A program made the position numbers and the translations under genes. A stretch of 64,000 nucleotides of DNA, from positions 2,873,630-2,937,629 of the forward strand of contig NZ_JABWTA010000001.1 of the NCBI RefSeq assembly GCF_013371495.1, read 5' to 3'. This stretch comes from Altererythrobacter lutimaris. GTDB lineage: Bacteria > Pseudomonadota > Alphaproteobacteria > Sphingomonadales > Sphingomonadaceae. Shown here piece after piece: positions 53,641-63,367 of this stretch (its first letter is position 1; each line of letters begins with the position of its first letter). Below the pieces are notes generated by a model. That model worked only from the letters and a program-made list of their open reading frames with translations. It had not been told where the DNA came from and made no database searches.

Positions 53641-55143
53641 ATGGCTAGGGCCGTCTCGCCTTCTTTTGCGAGCTCATCGAGCAAGCGTGCAGTCGATCTT
53701 GCCATGTGTCTCGCCTTTGCCTTGTTGCTGCGGATCGCGACGTTTGGCGACCCCAACATCCACATGGATGAGGCATTCTATTTTTATGTGGGCCTCGAAA
53801 TGCATGAAGGCGCGGTTCCCTATGTCGACATCTGGGATCGCAAGCCGGCAGGGCTCTTCGTTCTTTACTCCGCTCTGGCGTGGATTTCGAGTTCGGTCTT
53901 GTCATACCAGATCGCCGCTTGGCTAGCCGCTTCCTACACTGCGTGGGTCATCGCGCAGATCGTTTATCGCTTTGGGCCTCGCATCGCGGGTCTCCTCGCC
54001 GCGACTTGCTACATCGCGCTGCTTTTGCCGCTCAATGGCCATGGCGGACAAACACCGGTGTTTTACAACGCTCTGATCGCCAGTGCAGTTTGGCTTGTGC
54101 TGATAGAGAAGCAGGCCCTCAAAAACGGCCAAGTCACATGGCGATCCTTCACTGCCATGCTGTTGTGCGGGCTCGCGCTCACCATCAAACAAACAACACT
54201 GTTCGAAGGCATATTCCTCGGTTTGTGGTTGGTCTGGCTGCTGTGGCGTTCCGGGACTTCTCTGGCCAAAATCGCAAAGCTCGCAGCGGGCTTTGCCGCG
54301 CTCGGCGCTTTGCCCTTTGTCAGCATCGGCCTGTGGTATTGGTCAGCGGGGTATTGGGATGAGTACTGGTTCGCCATGGTCACCTCGAACCTGGCGCGTT
54401 CGCAAGTTTCAGCGGCGGTGACTGCCAATATCCCTGTATTGCTCCATGCTCTCAATTTCTTGCCATGGGGTGCACTAGCAGCTCTGATCATGGCCAATCG
54501 TTATCCATCTTTCGCAGAGCACCGTGCGTTTTTTGTTGGCTGGCTGATCGCAGCTTTCATAGGCTTCCTGAGTGCGCCTTACTTCCTCGACCATTACGCC
54601 CTGCCGCTACTGGTGCCGTTCGCGATCATTTGCGCGGCCCATTTTGGCCGGTCGCTGGCGGGTAAGATCTTGGGCACAGTGGTTGTGTTGAGTTCGATTG
54701 TGCTGACCAATCCGTTTGATTTCGAAAGTCATCAGCGTTCGCGTGAGACTTTCGAGGGGATGGAGAAAGCGATCTCCGAGAATGCCGATCGAGGGACGCT
54801 CTTTATCTACGAAGGTCCGATGCTGATCTTCGCTCATCCCGATGTAAAGCGAATGAGTCCGGCAGTATTTCCATGGCATCTCGTCAGTCCTGCAGAGGCA
54901 GGTACATCGCCATTTGACCAGAAAGATGAGTTCAAGCGCATTCTTGCAGCGAAGCCCGAATTTGTAGCGGTAACCGAGGATTGGTTCCGCGAACCCTATC
55001 CGGGCGCTCTTGACGAACTCCGCCAATACGTCGCTGACGAATGCGAGCTGCTTTCCTCAGGCGAACGGCCCAACAAGCGCGGGCGCAATGTCATGTCTTA
55101 TCTTCACGGGAACTGTGCGGAAGCAGCAGGCGAACACCCTTGA
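53641..55143 (+). CDS. GT39-like (PMT_2/ArnT-type) membrane glycosyltransferase 2
   Basis: 500 residues, starting one base after the stop of the previous gene. It shares the layout and key motifs of its neighbour (HMDEAFYFYVGLEMHEG; PYVDIWDRKPAGLF) but is clearly diverged, which points to an old tandem duplication. About ten hydrophobic helices. The catalytic Asp/Glu pair in MDEAF is kept. The two may work on successive steps or on different sugars. Confidence 0.75.
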   Translation: MARAVSPSFASSSSKRAVDLAMCLAFALLLRIATFGDPNIHMDEAFYFYVGLEMHEGAVPYVDIWDRKPAGLFVLYSALAWISSSVLSYQIAAWLAASYTAWVIAQIVYRFGPRIAGLLAATCYIALLLPLNGHGGQTPVFYNALIASAVWLVLIEKQALKNGQVTWRSFTAMLLCGLALTIKQTTLFEGIFLGLWLVWLLWRSGTSLAKIAKLAAGFAALGALPFVSIGLWYWSAGYWDEYWFAMVTSNLARSQVSAAVTANIPVLLHALNFLPWGALAALIMANRYPSFAEHRAFFVGWLIAAFIGFLSAPYFLDHYALPLLVPFAIICAAHFGRSLAGKILGTVVVLSSIVLTNPFDFESHQRSRETFEGMEKAISENADRGTLFIYEGPMLIFAHPDVKRMSPAVFPWHLVSPAEAGTSPFDQKDEFKRILAAKPEFVAVTEDWFREPYPGALDELRQYVADECELLSSGERPNKRGRNVMSYLHGNCAEAAGEHP

Positions 55144-55313
55144 AACATGACGCACTGACTTTGGCTAACTTTTGTACGGGTGAAATTAACCAAATTTTCG
55201 CTCAGATGCGTCAGCTGTGCGGATACGTATTGGATTAGGTTGAATTTTCTTTCAGTTTGAGGTGCTTTGGCGTTCGGTCGTTTTGCGCGGCGCTGGGGTT
55301 TTGAGGGGGACAC

Positions 55314-57353
55314 ATGGAAGTTGCGTTGGACCAGCAGTCGGAGGGCAGTGCCGAGCCGATCGATACGAATGTCGCTCGCAGGCTCGTCGCGTCAGCTTTC
55401 CTCATGCTGTTTCTTGAGCTGGTTCTAATCCGCTGGCTCGGAGCGAACGTTGTCCATCTCTCCTACTTTTCCAATTTTGTGCTTTTGGGGTCCTTCCTGG
55501 GCATTGGCGCGGGCTTCCTCATCAGCCGCAAGAGCTGGTCGATCTGGCCGTGGTCACTGCCTCTGCTGACTGTCCTCATTTTCGCTGTTTCCATTGTCCC
55601 GCTTGAGGTTGAGCGGGCAGGCGACGAGATCATCTATTTCACAGCGCTCGATATGAGCGGCCCGCCTGCTTGGGTCGTGTTGCCGCTGGTTTTTCTCGCG
55701 ACGGCTGCCGTGCTTGCTGGCCCTGCCGAGCAGGTTGGGCGCTGCTTTGCCAAATTGCCGCCGCTGATCGCCTATCGCTATGACCTCATAGGTTCGCTCG
55801 CAGGCATTATCGCGTTTGGAGTTTTGAGCTTCCTGCACGCTCCGTCGATGGTCTGGGGCCTCATCATCTTTCCGCTCTATTGGGTGCTTTACGAGCCTGA
55901 GAAGCGACGGCCAATCCTCATCGGCATGATGCTGGGCATGCTGGCTGTTCTTGGTGGAGAGTCGCTCCGCCCGGAAGTGCGTTGGTCGCCTTACTACAAG
56001 ATCGTGACACAAGCCTCGCCAACGGACGAAGACGTCTATGGCATCGCTGCCAATGGCGTTCCGCATCAGGTCATCGGCTCTACTGAGTGGAAGCTCGCCC
56101 AGGGCGAAGGCATTTATGAAATGCCGTATCAGCGGCTTCCAGAGAATTCGCTGCAGGACGTTCTGATCATCGGAGCTGGCTCAGGCTCTGACGTGGCTAT
56201 CGCTCTTAAGGAAGGCGCACAGAACATCGATGCGGTCGATATCGATCCGCAGATCATGCAGATCGGGCGCGAGCTTAATCCTGACCAACCCTATTCTGAT
56301 CCCCGCGTGATCGAGCATGTCAATGATGGCCGTGCTTTCCTCGAGGCCAGCGACAAGAAGTACGATTTGATCCTGTTTGCTTTGCCGGACTCGCTCACGC
56401 TGGTAAGCGGCGCTTCACAGATCCGCTTGGAATCCTTCCTGTTTACAGAAGAAGCGATGGCTGCGGTTCGCGAGCGTTTGAAGCCCGATGGCGGTTTTGC
56501 GATGTACAATTATTACCGCGAAGGCTGGCTGATCGACCGTCTGGCGCGCACTGCCGAGGGCGCTTTCGGCCATGCGCCTTGCATTGACACACATGCAAAG
56601 ATGCAGGCGGTGATCACCATCGCTGCGCAGCAGTCTGACCAGCAATGCAGCGAAGTGTGGAATGTCGAGAATGCCGATCCAGCATCGGTTGCTTCAAGTG
56701 ATGATGCGCCTTTCCTTTACTTCAAAGGCGATAGTTTCCCGCAAATATATCTCGTCACGATCATCGGAATTGTGTTGCTAACATTTGCGACTGTGCGCGT
56801 TCTGGGCGGGCCACTTGCGCCTATGCGTCCTTATGCTGACCTGTTTTTTATGGGTGTTGCTTTCCTATTGCTCCAGACCCGTAGCATCGCGACATTTGCG
56901 CTGCTGTTCGGCACTACTTGGTTTGTGAACGCGATTGTCTTTGCCGGTGTATTGTTGGTTGTTCTGCTTGCCGTTGAACTGACGCGGCGTTTCAAGACGC
57001 CGTCGTTGCCCGTCATCTATTGCGCGATCGTAGCTTCACTTGCGCTCTCGTGGTTCGTACCCGACGCAGTATTGCTGCAATTGCCAGCCATACCGCGTGC
57101 CTTTGCAGCATGCGGGCTCGCGTTCCTTCCAATTTTCCTGGCGAATGTCGCGTTTTCCAAACGCTTCCAGCAATCAGGAGATTCTCAGGCTGCTTTCGCG
57201 ATCAATCTCTTGGGTGCGATCGTTGGCGGGTGCCTAGAATACACCGCGCTGTTGCTGGGCTATAATAATTTGCTGATCCTGGTTGGCGCCGTATACCTCT
57301 TGGCCTTCGCGTTCCTGCCCAAGGAAGCCCGGCCAAGTGCTGCGACGGCATAG
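55314..57353 (+). CDS. Membrane-embedded spermidine-synthase-like methyltransferase-fold protein
   Basis: 679 residues in three parts. There are about seven N-terminal membrane helices (to about residue 215), a soluble spermidine-synthase-like domain (about 235-445) and six C-terminal helices. The soluble domain has the SAM/dcSAM site GAGSGSD, the acidic AVDIDP and NDGRAFL. The catalytic stretch reads LFALPDSLT instead of the usual DxSDP-type motif. Polyamine synthases are soluble, so this fused form probably has another role, perhaps transfer at the membrane. The promoter region has an ATACGTAT palindrome near 55223. Confidence 0.75.
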   Translation: MEVALDQQSEGSAEPIDTNVARRLVASAFLMLFLELVLIRWLGANVVHLSYFSNFVLLGSFLGIGAGFLISRKSWSIWPWSLPLLTVLIFAVSIVPLEVERAGDEIIYFTALDMSGPPAWVVLPLVFLATAAVLAGPAEQVGRCFAKLPPLIAYRYDLIGSLAGIIAFGVLSFLHAPSMVWGLIIFPLYWVLYEPEKRRPILIGMMLGMLAVLGGESLRPEVRWSPYYKIVTQASPTDEDVYGIAANGVPHQVIGSTEWKLAQGEGIYEMPYQRLPENSLQDVLIIGAGSGSDVAIALKEGAQNIDAVDIDPQIMQIGRELNPDQPYSDPRVIEHVNDGRAFLEASDKKYDLILFALPDSLTLVSGASQIRLESFLFTEEAMAAVRERLKPDGGFAMYNYYREGWLIDRLARTAEGAFGHAPCIDTHAKMQAVITIAAQQSDQQCSEVWNVENADPASVASSDDAPFLYFKGDSFPQIYLVTIIGIVLLTFATVRVLGGPLAPMRPYADLFFMGVAFLLLQTRSIATFALLFGTTWFVNAIVFAGVLLVVLLAVELTRRFKTPSLPVIYCAIVASLALSWFVPDAVLLQLPAIPRAFAACGLAFLPIFLANVAFSKRFQQSGDSQAAFAINLLGAIVGGCLEYTALLLGYNNLLILVGAVYLLAFAFLPKEARPSAATA

Positions 57354-57371
57354 CGCAATCAATCGGAAACC

Positions 57372-57389
57372 AGTGGAAAGGCATCCACT
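57372..57389 (+). terminator. Weak hairpin after the spermidine-synthase-like gene
   Basis: AGTGGA and TCCACT form a 6-bp stem followed by TTTG, 18 bp after the stop. Possible weak terminator ahead of the ald gene. Confidence 0.35.
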
Positions 57390-57437
57390 TTGCGGTGCAG
57401 TCTGATATAGCCTCCTCACCAATGGTTGAGGATTGCA

Positions 57438-58556
57438 ATGATGCGTGTCGGTTGTCCAAAAGAGATCAAGAACCACGAGTATCGCGTTGGCCTTACGCCT
57501 GAAAGCGCGCGCGAGCTTGTCGCCAACGGTCATGAAGTCTGGATCGAAAGCGGTGCAGGCTTGGGCATTGGTGCTTATGACAGCGACTATTCCGCTGCAG
57601 GCGCGAAAGTTATTGAAGGGCCGGACAGCATCTTCGCTGAATGCGAGATGGTGGTGAAGGTCAAGGAGCCGCAGGCAGAAGAGCGTGCGAAGCTTCGCGA
57701 AGGCCAGATCCTCTATACCTATCTGCACTTGGCACCTGATCCGGAGCAAACTGCGGATCTGGTCCAGTCGGGTGTTACAGCGATCGCCTATGAGACAGTG
57801 ACCGGGGCGGGCGGCACATTGCCTCTGTTAAAACCCATGAGCCAGGTTGCGGGCCGGATGAGCATTCAGGCTGGTGCGACCGCCTTGGAGAAAGCTCATG
57901 GCGGTAGAGGCGTATTGATCGGCGGTGTGCCAGGCGTGATGCCAGCGAAAGTCGCCGTCATCGGCGGCGGCGTTGTGGGTTTCAATGCGGCGCAAATGGC
58001 TGCTGGCTTGGGTGCGGATGTCACGATCCTTGACCGCGATCCTGAAGTCCTTGAGCGTGTCGGTATTCACTTTGAAAGCCGCGCGAAAACGCGCTTCTCC
58101 AACGTTGCGAATCTGTACGATGCGGTTTGCCAGGCAGACCTCGTGATCGGCGCGGTCCTAATTCCAGGTGCGGCTGCTCCTAAACTTGTGAGCCGGGAAA
58201 TGCTGAAAGATATGCAGCCCGGTTCTGTGCTCGTCGACGTTGCGATCGATCAAGGTGGATGTTTTGAAACATCAAAACCTACGACGCATGCCGAACCGAC
58301 TTACATTGTCGACGATGTCGTGCATTACTGTGTGGCCAATATGCCGGGCGCGGTTGCGCGGACTAGCACCTATGCGCTTAACAATGTGACCTTGCCTCAC
58401 GCACTGCGCATCGCTCAAATGGGTTGGAAAGAGGCTTTAAGGTCTGACAGCAATCTCGCGGCTGGCCTCAATGTCCATGAAGGCAAGGTTGCCTATCAAG
58501 CAGTGGCTGAGGAGCTTGGTTATGACTACGTTCCTGCCGATGAGTTGCTGAACTGA
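57438..58556 (+). CDS. ald: Alanine dehydrogenase
   Basis: 372 residues from the first of two adjacent ATGs, with GAGG six bases upstream. N-terminal [20 protein letters not shown] is the family signature. The catalytic Lys lies in VKVKEPQ, the active-site His in [10 protein letters not shown], and the Rossmann motif in [29 protein letters not shown] is the C-terminal conserved block. It converts L-alanine, NAD+ and water reversibly to pyruvate, ammonium and NADH. It directly precedes kynB and kynU, whose products release L-alanine, so it can send that carbon to pyruvate. Confidence 0.94.
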   Translation: MMRVGCPKEIKNHEYRVGLTPESARELVANGHEVWIESGAGLGIGAYDSDYSAAGAKVIEGPDSIFAECEMVVKVKEPQAEERAKLREGQILYTYLHLAPDPEQTADLVQSGVTAIAYETVTGAGGTLPLLKPMSQVAGRMSIQAGATALEKAHGGRGVLIGGVPGVMPAKVAVIGGGVVGFNAAQMAAGLGADVTILDRDPEVLERVGIHFESRAKTRFSNVANLYDAVCQADLVIGAVLIPGAAAPKLVSREMLKDMQPGSVLVDVAIDQGGCFETSKPTTHAEPTYIVDDVVHYCVANMPGAVARTSTYALNNVTLPHALRIAQMGWKEALRSDSNLAAGLNVHEGKVAYQAVAEELGYDYVPADELLN

Positions 58557-58565
58557 ACACGTTAG

Positions 58566-59207
58566 ATGTTTCGCGCGACACCACGGATTTGGGACATATC
58601 GCAACGCATCGGAACGTCCACGCCGTTGTGGCCGGGCGAGCCACCCGTGCGGCTTTCACGCCGTGCTGAGATCAGTAGCGACTGCCCCGTCAATGTCGGC
58701 GCACTCACTTTGGGACTGCACACAGGCACGCATGCCGATGCACCTTTGCATTACAGCAATGCAGGTGCAGCGAGCGCTGACACGCAGTTGGCGCCCTATA
58801 TCGGGCCTTGCGTTGTGGCTGATGTGCGCGGCTGTCATGCGCGGGTCGAGATAGGCGACTGCGACTGGGACACACTTGCTGGGGCTCAGCGTGTTCTGTT
58901 TCGCACGTATGAGCGCTTTCCTTATGGCCATTGGGACGAGAATTTTGCCGCGATCGCACCAGAGGTTGTGGCTAGGCTGCGAGAAGGGGGTGCGCTTCTG
59001 ATTGGGACGGACACGCCTTCATTGGATCCGCAGAATTCCAAGACTATGGATACGCACAAGGAAGTGTTGCGCGGTGATATGCGAATACTAGAAGGCCTTG
59101 TGCTCGATGATATCAGCGCTGGCGAATACGAGCTTATCTCGCTGCCGCTCGCGATCGAAGGCGGTGATGCGAGCCCGGTGCGGGCTGTCCTAAGGGAGCT
59201 GCTCTGA
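58566..59207 (+). CDS. kynB: Kynurenine formamidase (arylformamidase)
   Basis: 213 residues, the usual KynB length. The metal-binding motif HTGTHADAPLHY (HxGTHxDAPxH) is intact, and RIWDISQRIGTSTPLWPGEPP is the KynB N-terminus. It hydrolyses N-formylkynurenine to kynurenine and formate. The stop overlaps the kynureninase start by one base, so the two enzymes of the same pathway are coupled. Tryptophan 2,3-dioxygenase (kynA) is not in the window. Confidence 0.93.
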   Translation: MFRATPRIWDISQRIGTSTPLWPGEPPVRLSRRAEISSDCPVNVGALTLGLHTGTHADAPLHYSNAGAASADTQLAPYIGPCVVADVRGCHARVEIGDCDWDTLAGAQRVLFRTYERFPYGHWDENFAAIAPEVVARLREGGALLIGTDTPSLDPQNSKTMDTHKEVLRGDMRILEGLVLDDISAGEYELISLPLAIEGGDASPVRAVLRELL

Positions 59208-60442
59208 TGGCAAGCGCCATGGAGGCCGTGGAAGCAATGGATGCGGCCGATCCGCTGCAGCATTTTCGCGATGAGTTCGTTTTGCGCGACGGGCTGATTT
59301 ATCTCGACGGGAACTCGCTGGGCGCGCTTCCCAAGGCGACGCTTGAGCGAATACAGCAGACGGTTTTGCAGGAATGGGGGCAGGGGCTCATTACCAGCTG
59401 GACGGAGGCGGAGTGGATCGAAGCACCCAGACGGATCGGAGACAAAATCGCGCAATTGATCGGGGCAGAAGCGGGCGAGGTCGTTGCTTGCGACTCCACT
59501 TCAGTGAATATCTTCAAGGCTCTGAGTGCAGCGTTATCTTTGAAGAGTGATCGCACAGTCATGCTAACTGAGGCCGGAAATTTCCCGACTGATGGGTATA
59601 TGATGCAGGGCTTAGCGAAGTTTGGCGGAGCCGCTTACGAATTCAAGGCCGTTCCCCGCGACCGCTTGTTTGATGCGCTCAATGACGATGTTGCCGTGCT
59701 TTTGCTGACCCACGTCCATTACAAGACAGCTGCTATGCACGACATGGCTGAGGTGACGCGCCGTGCGCATGATGCAGGTGCGCTGGTTGTTTGGGACCTC
59801 AGCCATAGTACGGGTGCAGTTGAGGTTGATCTTAATGGTGCGAACGCCGATTTTGCGGTTGGCTGCGGGTATAAATATTTGAACGGAGGCCCCGGCGCAC
59901 CTGCCTTCCTCTACGCTGCGAAGCGCCATCATCATGCTCAACCCATCCTGTCCGGCTGGTTTGGTCACGCTCGTCCATTCGGATTTGAGGAAGACTATGA
60001 AGCAGCGGCCGGGATTGACCGGTTCCAATGCGGCACGCCGCCCATTCTCGGCATGGCTGCGCTTGAATCGGGAGTTGACCAGATTCTCCGGGCTGATCCA
60101 GCCGCGGTCCGTCAAAAGTCCATCGGGCTTGTCGAACTTCTGATCAAGGAGATGGAGCCGCTTTGCAAGGAATTTGGCTTCGATCTCTCAAGCCCGACCA
60201 ATCCCACGCAGCTAGGGAGCCATGTCGCTTACTCACATCCAAATGCCTATGCGATGGTGCAAGCCTTGAAGGCACGAGATGTAATTGGTGACTTCAGGAC
60301 ACCGGACACCATCCGCTTCGGTATCACTCCGCTTTATCTGCGCTTTACCGATATGGTCGAAGCGGCGCGCCGCTTGCGCTTAGTTTGTGAGCAGCGAGAA
60401 TGGGAGCGAGCTGAGTATCAGACTCTAGCTGCGGTCACCTAG
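59207..60442 (+). CDS. kynU: Kynureninase
   Basis: 411 residues. N-terminal YLDGNSLGALP is the family signature. The PLP-binding Lys223 lies in CGYKYLNGGPG, preceded by WDLSHSTGAVEVDLN (cofactor-contacting Asp). It cleaves kynurenine to anthranilate and L-alanine. Together with KynB and the alanine dehydrogenase it forms a compact tryptophan-catabolic unit. A perfect 10-bp hairpin lies 11 bp after its stop and separates it from the convergent protease gene. Confidence 0.95.
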   Translation: MASAMEAVEAMDAADPLQHFRDEFVLRDGLIYLDGNSLGALPKATLERIQQTVLQEWGQGLITSWTEAEWIEAPRRIGDKIAQLIGAEAGEVVACDSTSVNIFKALSAALSLKSDRTVMLTEAGNFPTDGYMMQGLAKFGGAAYEFKAVPRDRLFDALNDDVAVLLLTHVHYKTAAMHDMAEVTRRAHDAGALVVWDLSHSTGAVEVDLNGANADFAVGCGYKYLNGGPGAPAFLYAAKRHHHAQPILSGWFGHARPFGFEEDYEAAAGIDRFQCGTPPILGMAALESGVDQILRADPAAVRQKSIGLVELLIKEMEPLCKEFGFDLSSPTNPTQLGSHVAYSHPNAYAMVQALKARDVIGDFRTPDTIRFGITPLYLRFTDMVEAARRLRLVCEQREWERAEYQTLAAVT

Positions 60443-60453
60443 ATTTAGGAATT

Positions 60454-60487
60454 TGTGAGCCGGCTACTTAAAAGAAACCGGCTCACA
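60454..60487. terminator. Hairpin between convergent kynU and metalloprotease genes
   Basis: TGTGAGCCGG and CCGGCTCACA form a perfect 10-bp stem with a 14-base loop, between the convergent stops at 60442 and 60498. It could serve both directions, although neither side has a long T tract. Confidence 0.65.
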
Positions 60488-60497
60488 GGGATTCAGT

Positions 60498-63326
60498 CTA
60501 TCCAAAGAACTCGGTTTGCATGTGCTGATCGAGGATGGAGAGGCCGGCGATGCGGATATCGCCGAGCATGTTTGCGCTGCTCATGTCTGTGCCGAACGCT
60601 TCGGCCATCCATGGATCAGCCGCGCCACCACCGCCTGCGTTGGTGCCAGCGCCAAAGCCTGTATCCTTGTCCGCAATCTCCGGCTCTGACACTGGATCGA
60701 AGAACTTGGACTGATCAGCCTGCGCATCATTGCTCTGATTGCTGTAAAGCCAGTCGCCGTAAGTGCTCTCATCATAACCATTATTGGTGAGATAATTGAT
60801 GAGCTGAGCTTCGGACTGATAGTTCGCATATCGGATGTTGCCGTCGGCATGCATCAGCGCGCGCAAATAGGCCGTGCCATTATTCAGCGAGAAATAGACT
60901 TCCTGGATGCCGTCGCCGTTGTAATCGTCCGCGCCGAGAACCAGACCGATATTCTCGTTCGTCAGATCAGCGGTGAAGCGCCTCTGGCTGTCATTGGGTC
61001 CGCCTGCTTCCGTGCTGCCATTGGCAACCAGCGGATCGATATAGATCCCTGCGATACGCGTTTCGCCAGCCCAGCTGTGATCGTCGAAATAGACTAGACC
61101 ATCAGGCGCAGTGCCAACAGTTGCCCAGCGCGGGATCTCCAGATTGATAAGAACCTGGTCGAGATCGCCATCACCATTAACATCAACCTCGCCGATCCAG
61201 CGCCATGCCCCGTTGCCTCCGCGACTATTGCCGCCAAAATCGCGGATATTGCTCATCGCATCCTGATAAGCGGACGGATCATTCGGATCGAAGTTGACAG
61301 AAATACCCGTGCCAGGACGAAGACGAACCGTCTGGTCATTGAATTGCAGGAATTCGATATTGGTCAACGTGTCAGTACCGTCAGCGCCGGTGACACGCCA
61401 AACGCCGGTCGACGTCTGTGTGACCGTATAAGCTGAGCGATTTCCTGAAACGATAGCCCAATCGACATTATTGCCGCCATCGATCGTATCATTGCCCAAG
61501 CTGCCGGTAAGCCGGTTGCGTGCGGTGTTTCCAATGAGCTCGTCATTGCCAGAACCACCGACTGCATTTTCAATTACGGTGCCGCGAGCGATGCTCATAT
61601 TGCCGTAACTTCCGCCGACATTTGAGAATGTCTCAGCGTTCAGATTGATCAACTGGTTTGCGGAAAAACCAGAATAATTTACTGTGTCATTCCCGCCATG
61701 ATCGATGATCGTAAAGGCAAGCAAGTTACCTGCATTGTTACGCGCATCATTGCCAACGCCATAGGAGTTGCGGCCACTATCGTTCCCGACGCCATAGGTA
61801 TTGTTGCCAGTTCGCGTAGTCGTCGCTTCACCATAAGCTGTTTGAATCGCTACAATGTCGGCGCTCATCGGGGTGAGCGTAAAACGTGTACTGAAGCCCT
61901 GATCACGGAAGAAGCTGTTATCATTCTGACTGAAATAAGACATCACAGTGGTTGCCCAGCTATCATTCAGATAAAGAGCATCCTGCCCATAGCTCGCCGT
62001 GCTGTTGTAGTTTCCGCCATGGCCAAGGCCGAGCGCGTGCCCGATTTCATGCAGATAGGTCTGGAACGAATAGCTATCTAATGTCGTGCCGGAGTTTGCT
62101 AGCCATTGAGTGGAGATGTTGACTTCCGAAGTGGTTATGAACCCACCTTCGCGGAAGGTCCGAGCGAATGCGCCATCTTCGTTGTCATCAAAGATGATCT
62201 GGCCGCCGCTGGAAACTTCGGTGAACGAAATGCCGAGCACGTCGCTCCACAAGTCCAACGCTTCGCGAGCGAGGAATTGTCCGGCAGCAGTGAGAGCTGT
62301 AATGTTGACGTTGATCGTCCCGCCCTGCTCAACGTCGAATCGTCGTTCATTGCCTTCGCCGCCCCAATATCCACTAAGCAGCTGATCAGCGATCTGGTCA
62401 TTTGTGAATTCAGTGAGTGGTTCCGCGATCTTGCCTTCTAGCTGATAGGTCCCCGCAAAACCGTCTGCCCAACCGCCTACATCGATGTAATATGTACCCG
62501 TCGTTTCGACGCTGAAAACCAGCCTTGAATATGTGCCTGAGCTGTCATCATTCCACGCGATCACATTGCCATTGGCATCGCGCAGAGTGAGGGTCGTATC
62601 GACATCCCCCGCCGAGCCTGTGTTGTTGGTTCGGAATTCATAGCGTTCGCCAGCTTGCAACGTGACAGCATACCAATCACGGTCACCCGTCTGGTCGATT
62701 GAACTGTTGAGAGTGTTGCCTAGCGTGAAGGAACTGGCGGTTGCAGCCGTCCCGCCCACATCATCGTCAGTCGGTCGCGAGCTCGAAACGACATATTGCC
62801 CGGTTGAAGAATCCCAGCCGTCAACGGCGAGGTAATAGGTGCCGGATGTTGTCGCAGTATAGATGATCTCGGAATAGAGCAGCCGCGAAGTGAAGCTTGC
62901 ATCATCGTTGAATGCGATCTGATTTCCAGAAGCATCGAGCAGTGTAAGCTCGCTGTCCGGCAATCCGCCGGGTGGCAAGAACACAGTAAAAGTATAGGTT
63001 TCGCCAGCTTCCAGCTCGATGCGAAACCAATCGGAGTCCGCAGCGCTATCTACGGTGCTCGTTACGTAGGAGCCAGGCGCAAGCGTCGCTGTCGTCGAAG
63101 TATCGCCAGCGATCGTGTCAGTGGAGTTCGTAGCAGGATCACCAGGCTGGAACTGTTTGCCATCGCCGTCATGTGCGTGACAACCCGAGCAAGCGCATCC
63201 TTCATAATGGAAGAGCGTCTTCGTTACGCCTTGCGTGCTATTGGTGAGCGAGTTCGATGTGCTGAAAAACACATCACCCCGGCGCGCATCAATCATGGAT
63301 TGCTCAAGCATTTCAGTCCCTACCAT
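60498..63326 (-). CDS. Secreted M10 (serralysin-like) zinc metalloprotease with PPC and RTX regions
   Basis: 942 residues without a signal peptide. N-terminal segment with a CACSGCHAHDGDGK cluster, then two PPC-type beta-sandwiches (about residues 75-185 and 195-300), then the M10 catalytic domain: HEIGHALGLGH near residue 425 and the Met-turn VMSYF. RTX-like repeats (GGSGNDELIGN... LGNDTIDGG) follow, then two calcium-loop motifs (DVNGDGDLDQ; DYNGDGIQE) and a C-terminal tail. A missing leader plus RTX repeats imply type I secretion by a transporter outside the window. The exact start is uncertain: 63326, or an ATG five codons later. Its last 126 bases are repeated exactly at the right edge. 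Confidence 0.9.
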   Translation of the reverse strand: MVGTEMLEQSMIDARRGDVFFSTSNSLTNSTQGVTKTLFHYEGCACSGCHAHDGDGKQFQPGDPATNSTDTIAGDTSTTATLAPGSYVTSTVDSAADSDWFRIELEAGETYTFTVFLPPGGLPDSELTLLDASGNQIAFNDDASFTSRLLYSEIIYTATTSGTYYLAVDGWDSSTGQYVVSSSRPTDDDVGGTAATASSFTLGNTLNSSIDQTGDRDWYAVTLQAGERYEFRTNNTGSAGDVDTTLTLRDANGNVIAWNDDSSGTYSRLVFSVETTGTYYIDVGGWADGFAGTYQLEGKIAEPLTEFTNDQIADQLLSGYWGGEGNERRFDVEQGGTINVNITALTAAGQFLAREALDLWSDVLGISFTEVSSGGQIIFDDNEDGAFARTFREGGFITTSEVNISTQWLANSGTTLDSYSFQTYLHEIGHALGLGHGGNYNSTASYGQDALYLNDSWATTVMSYFSQNDNSFFRDQGFSTRFTLTPMSADIVAIQTAYGEATTTRTGNNTYGVGNDSGRNSYGVGNDARNNAGNLLAFTIIDHGGNDTVNYSGFSANQLINLNAETFSNVGGSYGNMSIARGTVIENAVGGSGNDELIGNTARNRLTGSLGNDTIDGGNNVDWAIVSGNRSAYTVTQTSTGVWRVTGADGTDTLTNIEFLQFNDQTVRLRPGTGISVNFDPNDPSAYQDAMSNIRDFGGNSRGGNGAWRWIGEVDVNGDGDLDQVLINLEIPRWATVGTAPDGLVYFDDHSWAGETRIAGIYIDPLVANGSTEAGGPNDSQRRFTADLTNENIGLVLGADDYNGDGIQEVYFSLNNGTAYLRALMHADGNIRYANYQSEAQLINYLTNNGYDESTYGDWLYSNQSNDAQADQSKFFDPVSEPEIADKDTGFGAGTNAGGGGAADPWMAEAFGTDMSSANMLGDIRIAGLSILDQHMQTEFFG
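60503..60628. repeat. Direct repeat copy 1: 3' end of the M10 protease gene
   Basis: Bases 60503-60628 are identical to 63875-64000 by direct reading, an offset of 3372 bases. The repeat runs into the window edge, so its full length is unknown. Identity at the DNA level includes silent positions, which points to recent duplication or gene conversion. Confidence 0.9.
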
Positions 63327-63367
63327 TCTTTCCCGATGTCGCGCTTAAACCCTTGTGCGACATCTCT

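Noticed and set aside
60498..63326. CSGCH in the protease read as a cytochrome c heme site
   Set aside because: The protein has no Sec signal and would not meet the periplasmic heme attachment machinery; the rest is an M10 protease.
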